This document shows, piece after piece, positions 1 to 7,870 of a stretch of DNA of 64,000 nt. A program made the position numbers and the translations under genes. The notes under the pieces were generated by a model. It was given only the letters and a program-made list of their open reading frames with translations. It did not search any database and was not told the origin of the DNA. Source of the stretch: Eggerthellaceae bacterium (GTDB taxonomy: Bacteria; Actinomycetota; Coriobacteriia; Coriobacteriales; Eggerthellaceae); the NCBI GenBank assembly GCA_022791455.1, contig JAAVZC010000008.1, positions 124,001-188,000 on the forward strand, given 5' to 3'. Positions within the stretch are counted from its first letter, which is position 1, and each line of letters opens with the position of its first letter.

Positions 1-1511
1 ACCTGGGGCATCAGTACGAGCCGGCGGACCTCATCAACCCCGTGTCCTCCGTCACCGGCACCGTGCCGGAGATGCGCCCGGTGGAGAACTGGTACTTCGA
101 CCTGCCCGCCTTCCGCGATTACCTGAAAAGCTACACCGAGGTGCTGGAGGCAGACCCCGAAGTGCGCGCCATCGTGCCGCAGACGGTGGGGGAGTTTCTG
201 GTGCCGCCCATTATCTTCGTGAAGAACGAGGCCTACGACGACTACCTGGCCCTGGCCGATCAGCTGCCGCCGCACGTGTTCCGCCCGGCGGAGAAGGGCA
301 AGCAGAGCTTCGAGCTGGAATTCGAGTCCATCGACGACCGCGACGCCGCCCGCCCGGTGCTCACCGGCGCCGGCATCCGGCTGCGCACCGGCAAGGCGCT
401 CGTGCCCTTCCGCATCACCGGCAACATCGAGTGGGGTGTGCGTGCGCCGGAAATGGAGGGCGTCGAGGGCCTTACCGTGTGGTGCTGGCCGGAGTCGCTG
501 TGGGCGCCCATCTCCTTCACCATTGCCGCCAACGACGCGCTGGGGCTGCCGCGCGGCGCCTGGCGCGACTTCTGGTGCGCCGAGGACGCCACCGTGTACC
601 AGTTCATCGGCCAGGACAACCTGTACTTCTACGGCGTGGCCCAGCCGGCCATGTGGGAAGCGCTGAAGCCCTGCGACATCTTAACCGAGCAGCCCACCGA
701 AACGCCGCTGCGCCAGACCACGCTGGTGGCGAACCATCACATGCTGTTCGGGAAGACGAAGGCTTCTTCGTCGGGCGCGGTGAAGCCGCCTACCGGCGAG
801 CAACTGCTGGAGCACTACACGGTGGAGCAGCTGCGTGCCCATTTCCTGGCGCTGGGGCTGGACCAGAAATCCGTCGGCTTCTCGCCGAAACCCTTCGATC
901 CGGACGAGAAGAAGCGCACCGACACCCGTGTGGCCGACCCGGTGCTGAAGGAAGGGGCGCTGCTCACCAACGTGTTCAACCGTCTGGCCCGCAGCTGCTT
1001 CTACGAGGCGCAGAAGAGCTTCGATGGCTGCATGCCGCTGGGTGCGGTCTCGCCGGAGGCGCTCGAGCGGGCCGGTGAGGTGCTGCAGGCCTACGAGGAG
1101 ACGATGCACCGCGTTGAGCTGCACTCCATCATGTCTCTGATGGACGAGTTCATTCGCTTCGCCAACAAGTACTGGACCGACGGCATTACCGCAGCTCAGA
1201 AGGCGGAAGAGGCGGCCGAGACCGAGGCCGAGCTTGCCCGCGCCGCACGGTTGCGCCGCCAGGTGCTGGTGGATTCCTTCTACCTGCTGCGCATCTGCAC
1301 GCTGCTGATGCACCCGGTGGTGCCGAAGGGCTGCGAGACCATCTGCGACTACCTGTCCTTCGACTTCGCCGACTTCTTCAGCTGGAACTACGACTTCGAG
1401 GGCATGGAAGAGCTGTGCTCGGGCATGGAAATCGACGAGGGAGCCCACCGCATCCAACCGCTCCCCCCGCGCTTCGACTTCTTCCGCAAACACGAAAGCC
1501 AGTACAAGTAG
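1..1511 (+). CDS. metG: Methionyl-tRNA synthetase, 3' part (5' end outside window)
   Basis: Class I aminoacyl-tRNA synthetase that charges tRNA-Met. The frame is already open at the first bases and the opening residues read GHQYEPADLINP, the usual end of the zinc-knuckle insertion of MetRS, so the gene starts upstream and the GTG at 42 is not its start. Then follow ENWYFDLPAFRDYL, the catalytic-core part around WPESLWAPISFTIA and FIGQDNLYFYG, and a helical anticodon-binding domain ending in LPPRFDFFRKHE. About 503 residues are visible. The place where the KMSKS signature is expected (753-773) reads KTKASSS, so the second catalytic lysine motif is not canonical; downstream KPP..LL..YT.EQLR.HFL is intact. 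No C-terminal tRNA-binding EMAP-like domain is present. It could be a divergent paralogue rather than the only MetRS of the cell; the family is secure. Confidence 0.9.
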   Translation, partial: LGHQYEPADLINPVSSVTGTVPEMRPVENWYFDLPAFRDYLKSYTEVLEADPEVRAIVPQTVGEFLVPPIIFVKNEAYDDYLALADQLPPHVFRPAEKGKQSFELEFESIDDRDAARPVLTGAGIRLRTGKALVPFRITGNIEWGVRAPEMEGVEGLTVWCWPESLWAPISFTIAANDALGLPRGAWRDFWCAEDATVYQFIGQDNLYFYGVAQPAMWEALKPCDILTEQPTETPLRQTTLVANHHMLFGKTKASSSGAVKPPTGEQLLEHYTVEQLRAHFLALGLDQKSVGFSPKPFDPDEKKRTDTRVADPVLKEGALLTNVFNRLARSCFYEAQKSFDGCMPLGAVSPEALERAGEVLQAYEETMHRVELHSIMSLMDEFIRFANKYWTDGITAAQKAEEAAETEAELARAARLRRQVLVDSFYLLRICTLLMHPVVPKGCETICDYLSFDFADFFSWNYDFEGMEELCSGMEIDEGAHRIQPLPPRFDFFRKHESQYK

Positions 1512-1563
1512 GGCTGGATCCGAGACTGGGTGCCGGCATCGATCATGCTCCGGCCGGGGAGCG

Positions 1564-1759
1564 GGCAGGCAGGTTTCCTCTGATAATCGCTGAAACCTGC
1601 CTGCCCGTTTTGGAATCAGCCAAATTCGCGCGATCCTTCGAAGTGGGCTAGGCGAGTTTGCTCGAACTATCGACGAAACTTGCCTTCCGCCCCTAAGGAT
1701 CGCCGTTTTCTGCCTGGCGCATCTCTAAGGATCGCCCCATTTTGGCTAAAACGCCGCTG
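1564..1759. repeat. Dispersed ~195-bp repeat R1, copy 1
   Basis: First of four nearly identical copies, all in the same orientation. It opens with the hairpin GGCAGGTTTC / GAAACCTGCC around a 14-nt loop, continues through a shared GATCCTTCGAAGTGGGC block, contains two CTAAGGATCGCC sub-repeats, and closes with TTTTGGCTAAAACGCCGCTG. It begins just after metG. No protein-coding content is convincing. Confidence 0.9.
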
Positions 1760-1854
1760 CCGGGCCCCACTTCCAGCGCGCCGCGCCTTGGAGGGGCGTG
1801 GCCTTGGCCCGGTTTCCTCTGATTTCAGAAGGTTTGCGCCTAGGCCCATGAGGG

Positions 1855-1986
1855 CGTGGCCAGCATCGGCGGTTTCCAGAAGCCGCCCCGGTCCGTTTCT
1901 TCTGATATCAGAGGAAACGTGCCAAAACTTCTGAAAAACCGCCGTTCGGGCCGCCGACTTCGCTGAAAAAGCCCCGATGCTGGCCA
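1855..1986. repeat. Palindromic element, diverged relative of the A/B/C family
   Basis: This segment sits between R1 copies 1 and 2. Its ends are the inverted pair GGCCAGCATCGG (from ~1859) and CCGATGCTGGCC (to ~1985). Inside are short palindromes of the CTTCTGATATCAGAGG type and a CTTCTGAAAAACCG segment that also occurs in the three large elements at 18.6, 20.9 and 24.9 kb. I read it as an older, diverged member of that family. No gene is seen here. Confidence 0.55.
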
Positions 1987-2031
1987 GCACCCCTCGGCCT
2001 CCGCCTGCCGGCGCTTCGGCTGGATGGCGGA

Positions 2032-2226
2032 GCAGGCAGGTTTCCTCTGATAATCGCAGAAACCTGCCTGGTTGTTTTAGAATCAGGCAGATTCGCGCGA
2101 TCCTTCGAAGTGGGCCAGGCGAGTTTGCTCTAACTATCGACGAAACCCGGCTTCCGCCCCTAAGAATCGTCGTTTTCTGCTTGACGGGCCTCTAAGGATC
2201 GTCGCATTTTGGCTAAAACGCCGCTG
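2032..2226. repeat. Dispersed ~195-bp repeat R1, copy 2
   Basis: Same element as at 1564-1759 with scattered substitutions, for example TTGTTTTAGAATCAGGCAG in place of CCGTTTTGGAATCAGCCAA. The closing TTTTGGCTAAAACGCCGCTG is preserved and runs directly into the gene remnant that follows. Confidence 0.9.
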
Positions 2227-2620
2227 CTGGTGCCTTATGCCGCTCTAGAGAACTTGCAGATGCAAATTGCTGGCTTCTCGCGGAGAGAGGCGCGTCCTGA
2301 CGCGGTTGGCACCTTGAGGCTTGACGATGGCCATAGCCTTGATGTGGCTTTTGGGGCGGGGGAGTTCCCGACTCTGTCCTCGATTCGTTTCCCCAGTGGA
2401 GGGAATCGGCTCTGGAGGAGCTGCGCGCCTTTTCTGCTGAGCGCCCGAAGATTGCCGCCAGTGCGTCGTCGTATCTGGAGACGCACTTCGGCAGCGTGTA
2501 TGGCGATGGAGCTGATCTTCTTTCTTCTTAGAGGCCGCAAACCGCTTATCGCCTCATGAACGAAGGCCAGTTCAGCCGCTATGCATGCAGCCGAATGATG
2601 CAGCTGCTCCGCGCGCTCAC
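2209..2620 (+). pseudogene. Frameshifted gene remnant, function unknown
   Basis: A TTG-initiated frame starts inside the end of R1 copy 2 and reads plausibly to about 2370 (AALENLQMQIAGFSRREA...). The coding signal then moves to another frame (DSVLDSFPQWRESALEELRAF..., ending at a TAG near 2530), and a third short piece (MNEGQFSRYACSRMMQLLRA) ends near 2620. Such frame hopping within 400 bp suggests a decayed gene. I do not recognise the family. It lies between two R1 copies, so it may be cargo that degraded. The alternative is that none of these frames was ever a gene. Confidence 0.35.
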
Positions 2621-2661
2621 GTAGGATCGAGGAGGCGCTGGGCTGTTTGGTCCTACGTGAG
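2616..2661. repeat. 11-bp perfect inverted repeat
   Basis: CTCACGTAGGA at 2616-2626 pairs with TCCTACGTGAG at 2651-2661 across a 24-nt loop. It lies right after the gene remnant, so it may be a terminator stem or a scar; there is no U-tract. Confidence 0.5.
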
Positions 2662-2694
2662 GGCCAGAAAAGTGGCCATCCCGCTCGCCGTCGC

Positions 2695-2728
2695 GTTCTG
2701 GACTCGCCTGCATGACCGAGTCCAGAAC
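2695..2728. terminator. 12-bp inverted repeat at the 3' end of the lipoprotein gene
   Basis: GTTCTGGACTCG (2695-2706) and CGAGTCCAGAAC (2717-2728) form a perfect 12-bp stem with a 10-nt loop. It is 11 bp beyond the stop codon of the minus-strand lipoprotein gene. No T-run follows on the minus strand, so it would be a non-canonical terminator or 3'-end stabiliser. Confidence 0.45.
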
Positions 2729-2739
2729 GGCTATGGGCT

Positions 2740-3612
2740 TTATGAAAGAGAGAGCGTGATCCAGGGAGTTACAAGCTCGCCGGTTTTTGAGTTGCGGTAA
2801 GCGAACAGGACATCGCATCGTTCGATCGCGGATGCGTTCTTTTCTGGGACTGCGTAGCTAAACACAGTAGCTTCTTCGGAAAGGGGGCTCAAGATCATTC
2901 CCGAGAGCGTAATACTTCCATCTGCTCTGGTCTTGTTGTTGATAACGAAATCCGAATCGCATCGTAGCTCGTCGTCGGTTTTGCTGGTTATATTGCACGT
3001 GTAGGCGAAGGTGGCTTCGTTGCGATACTCCATTCCGTTGTTGGGCAGGGGTATTTCGCCGTTTTCGTAATAGTCGCCGAATAGGGCCTCAATGCTGATA
3101 TCCTCATTTTCCCAAGTATCGCCAGGCTTGAGGACGATGTGGTTCTCTTCAATGAACTGTGCTGCATCGAAATCGGTCTTAGTATAAGGATACGTCCTTC
3201 CTTTTCCCTGCACAGACAACGTCGTCCCATTTGAGATGCTGACTATTGTGGTCGATTCTGTGACATCGATCTCAACTGTTCCCGCCTCGTTGTCGACGGA
3301 ATACAGCGAGAACGTGCCATTTACTGTGCTGAAGTAGTTCGTTCCATCGAAGGCAAGGAACGCGGTGTCGTCGTTGTCTGATTGCCAGACGCCGATGATC
3401 TCTTCGCTGAGCTTTGGGGCTTCTGGTTCCGGTTGGGGCTCTTCAGGTGCGGGTTCAGCGCTTTCCTGGGGTTCTTGGGGTTGAGCCTGTTCCTGGGATG
3501 CTTCGAGCGACGGTGTTTGCTCTGAGGCGTCTGTGCTTTGGCATCCATAGAGCGTTACGCCTGCTGCAAGAGAAACGGCACAAATGGCCCCAGCGAATGG
3601 TCTGATTCTCAT
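2740..3612 (-). CDS. Secreted lipoprotein of unknown function
   Basis: A 290-residue protein with a clear lipoprotein signal: basic start MRIRP, hydrophobic stretch AGAICAVSLAAGV, then lipobox LYGC with cysteine at residue 24. After it comes a Pro/Glu/Gln-rich linker (about residues 28-68), typical of a spacer that lifts a domain off the membrane, and a folded domain starting IIGVWQSDNDD that looks like a beta-rich WD-less 'GxWxS' lipocalin-type or DUF4352-like fold; I cannot name it. An AGGAAAGG ribosome site precedes the ATG at 3612. The gene stands alone on the minus strand between R1 copies 2 and 3 and is visibly less GC-rich than the housekeeping genes, which fits acquired cargo. Maturation would need Lgt, encoded at 11.7 kb. 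Confidence 0.8.
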   Translation of the reverse strand: MRIRPFAGAICAVSLAAGVTLYGCQSTDASEQTPSLEASQEQAQPQEPQESAEPAPEEPQPEPEAPKLSEEIIGVWQSDNDDTAFLAFDGTNYFSTVNGTFSLYSVDNEAGTVEIDVTESTTIVSISNGTTLSVQGKGRTYPYTKTDFDAAQFIEENHIVLKPGDTWENEDISIEALFGDYYENGEIPLPNNGMEYRNEATFAYTCNITSKTDDELRCDSDFVINNKTRADGSITLSGMILSPLSEEATVFSYAVPEKNASAIERCDVLFAYRNSKTGELVTPWITLSLS

Positions 3613-3775
3613 TACTGAATCCTTTCCTGCGAAACAGTGTTTGCAGGTGGCATTGTCGCGCCCGTATCATCAAATATGTTGAGCAACATTTTTTCGCTCA
3701 TGGCAAAGAATTCCTGGGTCACCATCTTTGCCGAGAGCCGATTCCGACCACCTTGGCATGTCGTTTGGGGGGCAG

Positions 3776-3970
3776 TCAGGCAGGTTTCCTCTGATAATCG
3801 CTGAAACCTGCCTGCCCGTTTTGGAATCAGCCAAATTCGCGCGATCCTTCGAAGTGGGCCAGGCGAGTTTTCTCTAGCTATCGACGAAACTTGCCTTCCG
3901 CCCCTAAAGATCGCTGCTTTCTGCCTGGCGCATCTCTAAGGATCGCCCCATTTTGGCTAAAACGCCGCTG
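3776..3970. repeat. Dispersed ~195-bp repeat R1, copy 3
   Basis: Third copy, same orientation, almost identical to copy 1, with small differences such as CTAAAGATCGCTGC in the first CTAAGGATCGCC sub-repeat. It lies immediately upstream of the HipB/HipA module and forms its left boundary. The rest of the 3613-4075 gap holds the lipoprotein promoter region and the hipB promoter. Confidence 0.9.
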
Positions 3971-4028
3971 ACTGGCTTCTCCTGTAGGAACACCGCTATT
4001 GATGTAAGTGCCGATATGTGAATCATAT

Positions 4029-4075
4029 ATTAGCTAATCTTGCGATATTCTTCGTGTTTAGCTAAAATATGAGCC
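4029..4075 (+). promoter_or_regulatory. hipBA promoter with two palindromic operators
   Basis: A -35 like TTGCGA (4040-4045) and a -10 TAAAAT (4063-4068) are separated by 17 nt. Two 10-bp palindromes, ATTAGCTAAT (4029-4038) and TTTAGCTAAA (4058-4067), have centres 29 bp apart; the second covers the -10. The predicted transcript start falls at or next to the ATG at 4076, so the mRNA would be leaderless, in line with the lack of a Shine-Dalgarno sequence. HipB-type proteins normally repress their own operon through such repeats. Confidence 0.6.
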
Positions 4076-4351
4076 ATGATTTCTCTTGATGTGACAACTG
4101 CCTATGACCTGACGAACGCCGTGGCCGATCGCGTGCGCAAGCGTCGTCGTGAGCGCAAACTCACGCAGGCGCAAATGGCCAAGAAGGCGGGCATGTCTCT
4201 GGGCTCCTACAAGCGATTCGAGCAGACCGGCGAAGTATCCTTTCGCTCGCTTGCCAACATAGCCATCGCGCTCGAGTGCGAGCGGGATTTCGACGAGCTG
4301 TTCTCGCGCCGCCAGTACAACTCCATCCAAGAGGTGCTCGATGCCCGCTAG
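4076..4351 (+). CDS. hipB: HipB-like XRE-family antitoxin/repressor
   Basis: A 91-residue DNA-binding protein of the Cro/C1 (XRE) helix-turn-helix type. The HTH spans about residues 27-60 (LTQAQMAKKAGMSLGSYKRFEQTGEVSF), followed by a short dimerisation tail rich in Asp, Glu and Arg. In HipBA systems this protein binds the kinase toxin and represses the operon. The stop overlaps the start of the next gene by 11 bp, so the two are translationally coupled. No Shine-Dalgarno is visible before the ATG, and the -10 box sits only 7 nt upstream, suggesting a leaderless message. The pair is enclosed by direct R1 repeats. Confidence 0.85.
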   Translation: MISLDVTTAYDLTNAVADRVRKRRRERKLTQAQMAKKAGMSLGSYKRFEQTGEVSFRSLANIAIALECERDFDELFSRRQYNSIQEVLDAR

Positions 4352-5528
4352 CCGCCAACCCGCCCCGAACCCAACGCTCAGCAAAGAAGCCCTGCAAACC
4401 AACGCGCTCATCGTCTCCCTAGGCGGGAAGCCGGTGGGAACTTTGGCTCAGACGCCCGATGGCCCGGTGGCGTTTGAGTACAGTGACGAATGGCTTGCCG
4501 ACGGTTTCGCCATCAGCCCGTTCAGCCTTCCCCTAGAGAAGCGCCTTTTTATTGCCCCCATGCGCCCCCTTGAAGGCCTGTTCGGCGTCTTCGACGACAG
4601 TTTGCCCGACGGGTGGGGGCGCCTTCTGGTTGACCGGATGCTCAAGAACCACGGGGTCGACCCATACGCGGTATCGCCGTTGGCCCGTCTTGCCATTGTG
4701 GGCCAATCGGGGATGGGCGCTCTTACCTACGAGCCTGAAATCGAAGTGACGCCGCAGGCGCTTGACAAGAGCCTCGACGAGTTGGCGCAAGAATGCGCCG
4801 AAATGTTGAAGACCAACCAATCGAACGACCTCGATACGCTTTTTGCCCTGGGCGGCTCCTCTGGCGGTGCGAGGCCGAAGGCGTTTGTCGAGGTTGATGG
4901 CGAGGACTGGATCGTCAAGTTCCCTTCGTCCCATGACCCCGCCGAGATTGGCGCGCTCGAATTCTCGATCATGGGCGCGGCAAAAGCCGGCGGTATCTGC
5001 GTTCCCGAGTTCCGCCTTATGCCCTCCAATACTTGCGGGGGCTATTTCGCGGTGAAAAGATTCGACCGGGTTCGCGACCAGGGCGGCCGCGTTCGGCGGA
5101 TCCATATGGTTTCGGCGGGAGGCTTGCTGGAGACCTCGCACCGAATTCCGAATCTGGACTACGACCTGCTATTGAAGCTGACCTTGCGTCTGACGAAGGA
5201 TGCCGAGGAGGTTGAGCGGCTGTATCGGCTCATGGCGTTTAATGTGGTCGTTGGGAACAGGGACGACCATGCGAAGAACTTCGCCTATCTTTGCGAAGGA
5301 GGCATGTGGCGCCTTTCGCCTGCATATGACCTCACTCAAAATGCTGGCATAAACGGCGAGCACTCCACGACGGTGAACGGCAAGGGGCGGGACATCACGG
5401 TTGATGACGTGATCGAAGTGGGGAAACGCGCCGGCCTTGGGGTTTCGGCGGCGCGCCGCATACTGGAAGAGGTTCGCGACGCAGCCCACGACCTCCTTGG
5501 GAGGAAAATGGTTTTTCCCAGCTTGTAG
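4341..5528 (+). CDS. hipA: HipA-like serine/threonine kinase toxin
   Basis: A 395-residue protein of the HipA family, whose known members phosphorylate aminoacyl-tRNA synthetases (GltX in E. coli) and halt growth. Visible family signatures are the N-terminal couple domain (LFGVFDDSLPDGWGR), the nucleotide-loop GGSSGGARPKAFV near residue 173, the catalytic GNRDDHAKNFAY near residue 308 and the metal-binding LSPAYDL near residue 328. Key Asp and Asn residues are present, so it should be active. GAGG lies 6 nt before the ATG inside the end of hipB. The first ~17 residues (MPASRQPAPNPTLSKEA) are low in structure. R1 copy 4 starts 15 bp after its stop. Its target cannot be told from the sequence; a MetRS gene lies nearby but that is only context. 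Confidence 0.88.
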   Translation: MPASRQPAPNPTLSKEALQTNALIVSLGGKPVGTLAQTPDGPVAFEYSDEWLADGFAISPFSLPLEKRLFIAPMRPLEGLFGVFDDSLPDGWGRLLVDRMLKNHGVDPYAVSPLARLAIVGQSGMGALTYEPEIEVTPQALDKSLDELAQECAEMLKTNQSNDLDTLFALGGSSGGARPKAFVEVDGEDWIVKFPSSHDPAEIGALEFSIMGAAKAGGICVPEFRLMPSNTCGGYFAVKRFDRVRDQGGRVRRIHMVSAGGLLETSHRIPNLDYDLLLKLTLRLTKDAEEVERLYRLMAFNVVVGNRDDHAKNFAYLCEGGMWRLSPAYDLTQNAGINGEHSTTVNGKGRDITVDDVIEVGKRAGLGVSAARRILEEVRDAAHDLLGRKMVFPSL

Positions 5529-5542
5529 GGGTCTGAAATTGC

Positions 5543-5736
5543 GCAGGCAGGGTTCCTCTGATAATCGCAGAAACCTGCCTGCCCGTTTTGGAATCAGCCA
5601 AATTCGCACGATCCTTCGAAGTGGGTCAGGCGAGTTTGCTCTAACTATCGACGAAATTTGCCTTCCACCCCTAAGGATCGCCGTTTTCTGCCTGGCGGGC
5701 CTCTAAGGATCGCCCCATTTTGGCTAAAGCGCCGTT
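5543..5736. repeat. Dispersed ~195-bp repeat R1, copy 4
   Basis: Fourth direct copy, starting 15 bp downstream of hipA. Like copy 2 it has the GGGCCTCTAAGGATCG variant, and it closes with TTTTGGCTAAAGCGCCGTTG. Together with copy 3 it brackets hipBA, which gives homologous recombination a direct way to excise or amplify the module. Confidence 0.9.
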
Positions 5737-5785
5737 GCGGTGCCCGGGCGTTCGTAAAGAAACGGTGCCTTTCCCGGGAAAGTGG

Positions 5786-5956
5786 TTGAAAATGGGGCGC
5801 ACTGTGGTATTTTAGGCAGGCTGTGTTCGTCCGGATGGCGGGCGCGGCGGTAACTATCACACATGCTCGGGCGACTGGGTTCCGCGAGTGGCCACCGGAA
5901 AAGGCTGCGGCTACCTGGGAAGACCTCGGGCAGAGGACTAACGAATGGAGAATGAA
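5786..5956 (+). promoter_or_regulatory. rpsB promoter and long 5' leader
   Basis: TTGAAA (5786-5791) and TATTTT (5808-5813) are 16 nt apart, and the -10 is preceded by TGG as in extended -10 promoters. The predicted leader of about 135 nt before the rpsB start is GC-rich and could hold an autoregulatory S2-type leader, though I cannot draw a convincing conserved fold. Confidence 0.5.
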
Positions 5957-6853
5957 ATGGCGAAAGTCAGCATTCAGTCGCTGCTTGAAGCAGGCGCACA
6001 CTTCGGTCATCAGACCCGTCGCTGGAACCCCAAGATGAAGCCTTACATCTTCGGCAGCCGCGGCGACATCTACATCCTTGATCTCAAGCAAACCCTCATC
6101 GGCATGGACCAGGCTTACACCTTCGTGTCCGATCTGGCCCGCAAGGGCGGCGTGGTGCTGTTCGTGGGCACCAAGAAGCAGGCCCAGGAGCCCATCGTGG
6201 AAGCCGCTAACCGCTGCGGCATGCCCTATGTCAACTCCCGTTGGCTGGGCGGCGAGCTCACCAACTTCGTCACCATCCGCGCCCGTGTGAACCGCATGGA
6301 AGAGCTGGAGGCCATGGAGGCCGACGGCCGCATGGCGCTGCTGCCGAAGAAGGAGCAGATTCTGCTGCGCAAGGAGCTGGCGAAGCTGCAGACCAACCTC
6401 AACGGCATCCGCAACATGAAGAAGGTGCCGGACGCCATCTTCGTGATCGACACTTGCCGCGAGCAGATTGCCATCCACGAGGCCAAGCGCCTGGAGATCC
6501 CTGTTGTGGGCACCCTGGACACCAACTGCGACCCGGACGACGTGGACTTCGGCATTCCTGCCAACGACGACGCTATCCGCTCCGTGCGCATGCTGGCCGA
6601 CTTCATCGCTGACGCGGTGATCGCCGGCTCCGGCGCCGAGGTGACCGTGGCCGAGATGACCGGCGCCGTGCCGGAGGGCCAAGTGGTGACCTCTGTGGTG
6701 GAGACCCCGCAGGGCACCGTGGAAGTTGAGGCCATCGGCACCGCCGACGGCGTGAACGTGGTGACCGAAGAGGTCGTGCCCGCCGCTGCCGCCGATGAGA
6801 CCCCGGCTCCGGCCAACAACGACGTCGAGGTTTCCGAGACGTACGCTGAGTAA
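5957..6853 (+). CDS. rpsB: 30S ribosomal protein uS2
   Basis: S2 joins the head-body junction of the 30S subunit. The protein begins MAKVSIQSLLEAGAHFGHQTRRWNPKMKPYIFG, the standard S2 N-terminus, and carries LFVGTKKQAQEPI, RWLGGELTNF and PDAIFVIDTCREQIAIHEAKRLEIPVVGTLDTNCDPD. I start it at the ATG at 5957, with GGAG 6 nt upstream; an in-frame ATG at 5945 would add only MENE. At 298 residues it is longer than most bacterial S2 proteins because of an acidic C-terminal tail (about residues 235-298, ending VEVSETYAE). It is followed after 41 bp by tsf, the classic rpsB-tsf pair. Confidence 0.95.
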   Translation: MAKVSIQSLLEAGAHFGHQTRRWNPKMKPYIFGSRGDIYILDLKQTLIGMDQAYTFVSDLARKGGVVLFVGTKKQAQEPIVEAANRCGMPYVNSRWLGGELTNFVTIRARVNRMEELEAMEADGRMALLPKKEQILLRKELAKLQTNLNGIRNMKKVPDAIFVIDTCREQIAIHEAKRLEIPVVGTLDTNCDPDDVDFGIPANDDAIRSVRMLADFIADAVIAGSGAEVTVAEMTGAVPEGQVVTSVVETPQGTVEVEAIGTADGVNVVTEEVVPAAAADETPAPANNDVEVSETYAE

Positions 6854-6894
6854 CCCCAAACCTTCACGCCTTTAACTCGAGAAAGAGAGAAAAC

Positions 6895-7755
6895 ATGGCT
6901 GCTATTACCGCTTCTATGGTCAAAGAGCTCCGCGAGATGACCGGCGCTGGCATGATGGAGTGCAAGAAGGCCCTGGCCGAGGCCGAGGGCAACCTGGAGG
7001 CTGCCGTCGACGTGCTGCGCACCCGTGGCCTGGCCGCCGTGGCCAAGAAGGCCGGCCGTGCCACCAACGAGGGCACCGTCATGGCGCTCGTCTCCGACGA
7101 CTGCACCACCGGCGCTGTGGTCGAGCTGAACTGCGAGACCGACTTCGTGGGCATGAACGACAAGTTCAAGGCCTACGCCGAGAAGATCGCCAAGGCCGCC
7201 CTGGCCGCCAAGCCGGCCGACGTGGAGGCTCTGAAGGCCGCCACCATCGACGGCGAGACCGTGGAGGAAGTCATCACCGACTGCATCCACGTGATGGGCG
7301 AGAACTCCCAGCTGGCCCGCGTTGCCGTGGTGGACGCCCAGGGCGTTTCCGCTTACATCCATGGCGGCGGCAAGATCGGCGTTCTGGTGACCTTCGACGT
7401 GGAGGGCATCGACCCGGCTTCCGAGGGCTTCCAGAAGTGCGGCCGCGACATTGCCATGCAGGTTGCCGCGCTGAACCCGGTTTCCGCCACCCGCGCCGAC
7501 GTTCCGGCCGACGTGGTTGAGCACGAGAAGGAAATCTACAAGGCCCAGGCTGCCGAGTCCGGCAAGCCGGAAGCCATCCAGGAGAAGATGGCCGAGGGCC
7601 GTCTGGAGAAGTTCTTCAAGGAGAACTGCCTGGCTGAGCAGGGCTTCGTGAAGAATCCGGATCAGACCGTGGCCCAGTACGCCGACGCGTGCGCCAAGGA
7701 GATGGGCGGCAAGATCGCCATCACCGGTTTCGTGCGCTTCGCCCTGGGCGAGTAG
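6895..7755 (+). CDS. tsf: Translation elongation factor Ts
   Basis: EF-Ts recycles EF-Tu by exchanging GDP for GTP. The 286-residue protein has the UBA-like N-terminal domain (ITASMVKELREMTGAGMMECKKALAEAEGN...), the conserved core motif ELNCETDFVGMNDKF, in which the TDF triad contacts EF-Tu, and the second core half ending VKNPDQTVAQYA. AGAAAGAGAG precedes the ATG. It sits 41 bp after rpsB and is closed by a strong terminator at 7779-7820; pyrH and frr, which often follow, are not here. Confidence 0.96.
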   Translation: MAAITASMVKELREMTGAGMMECKKALAEAEGNLEAAVDVLRTRGLAAVAKKAGRATNEGTVMALVSDDCTTGAVVELNCETDFVGMNDKFKAYAEKIAKAALAAKPADVEALKAATIDGETVEEVITDCIHVMGENSQLARVAVVDAQGVSAYIHGGGKIGVLVTFDVEGIDPASEGFQKCGRDIAMQVAALNPVSATRADVPADVVEHEKEIYKAQAAESGKPEAIQEKMAEGRLEKFFKENCLAEQGFVKNPDQTVAQYADACAKEMGGKIAITGFVRFALGE

Positions 7756-7778
7756 CTTCCCGCGAAATACGCAAAGCC

Positions 7779-7820
7779 AGTGGAGCCTCCTGTTGCTAGG
7801 GGGCTCCACTTTTGTTTTCT
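7779..7820 (+). terminator. Rho-independent terminator after rpsB-tsf
   Basis: AGTGGAGCC...GGCTCCACT stem followed by TTTTGTTTTC. Confidence 0.85.
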
Positions 7821-7822
7821 TC

Positions 7823-7870
7823 TATAATGATTTGCAATTACCCGATCCCTCATCCTTTTAAGGTGGCTCC
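7823..7870 (+). promoter_or_regulatory. murA promoter region
   Basis: A perfect TATAAT stands at 7823-7828, with no good -35 (that position overlaps the terminator hairpin). The ribosome site AAGGTGG lies 5-6 nt before the murA ATG. Confidence 0.5.

Noticed and set aside
42-44. GTG at 42 as the start of metG
   Set aside because: The codons before it continue the MetRS zinc-domain sequence, so the gene begins outside the window.
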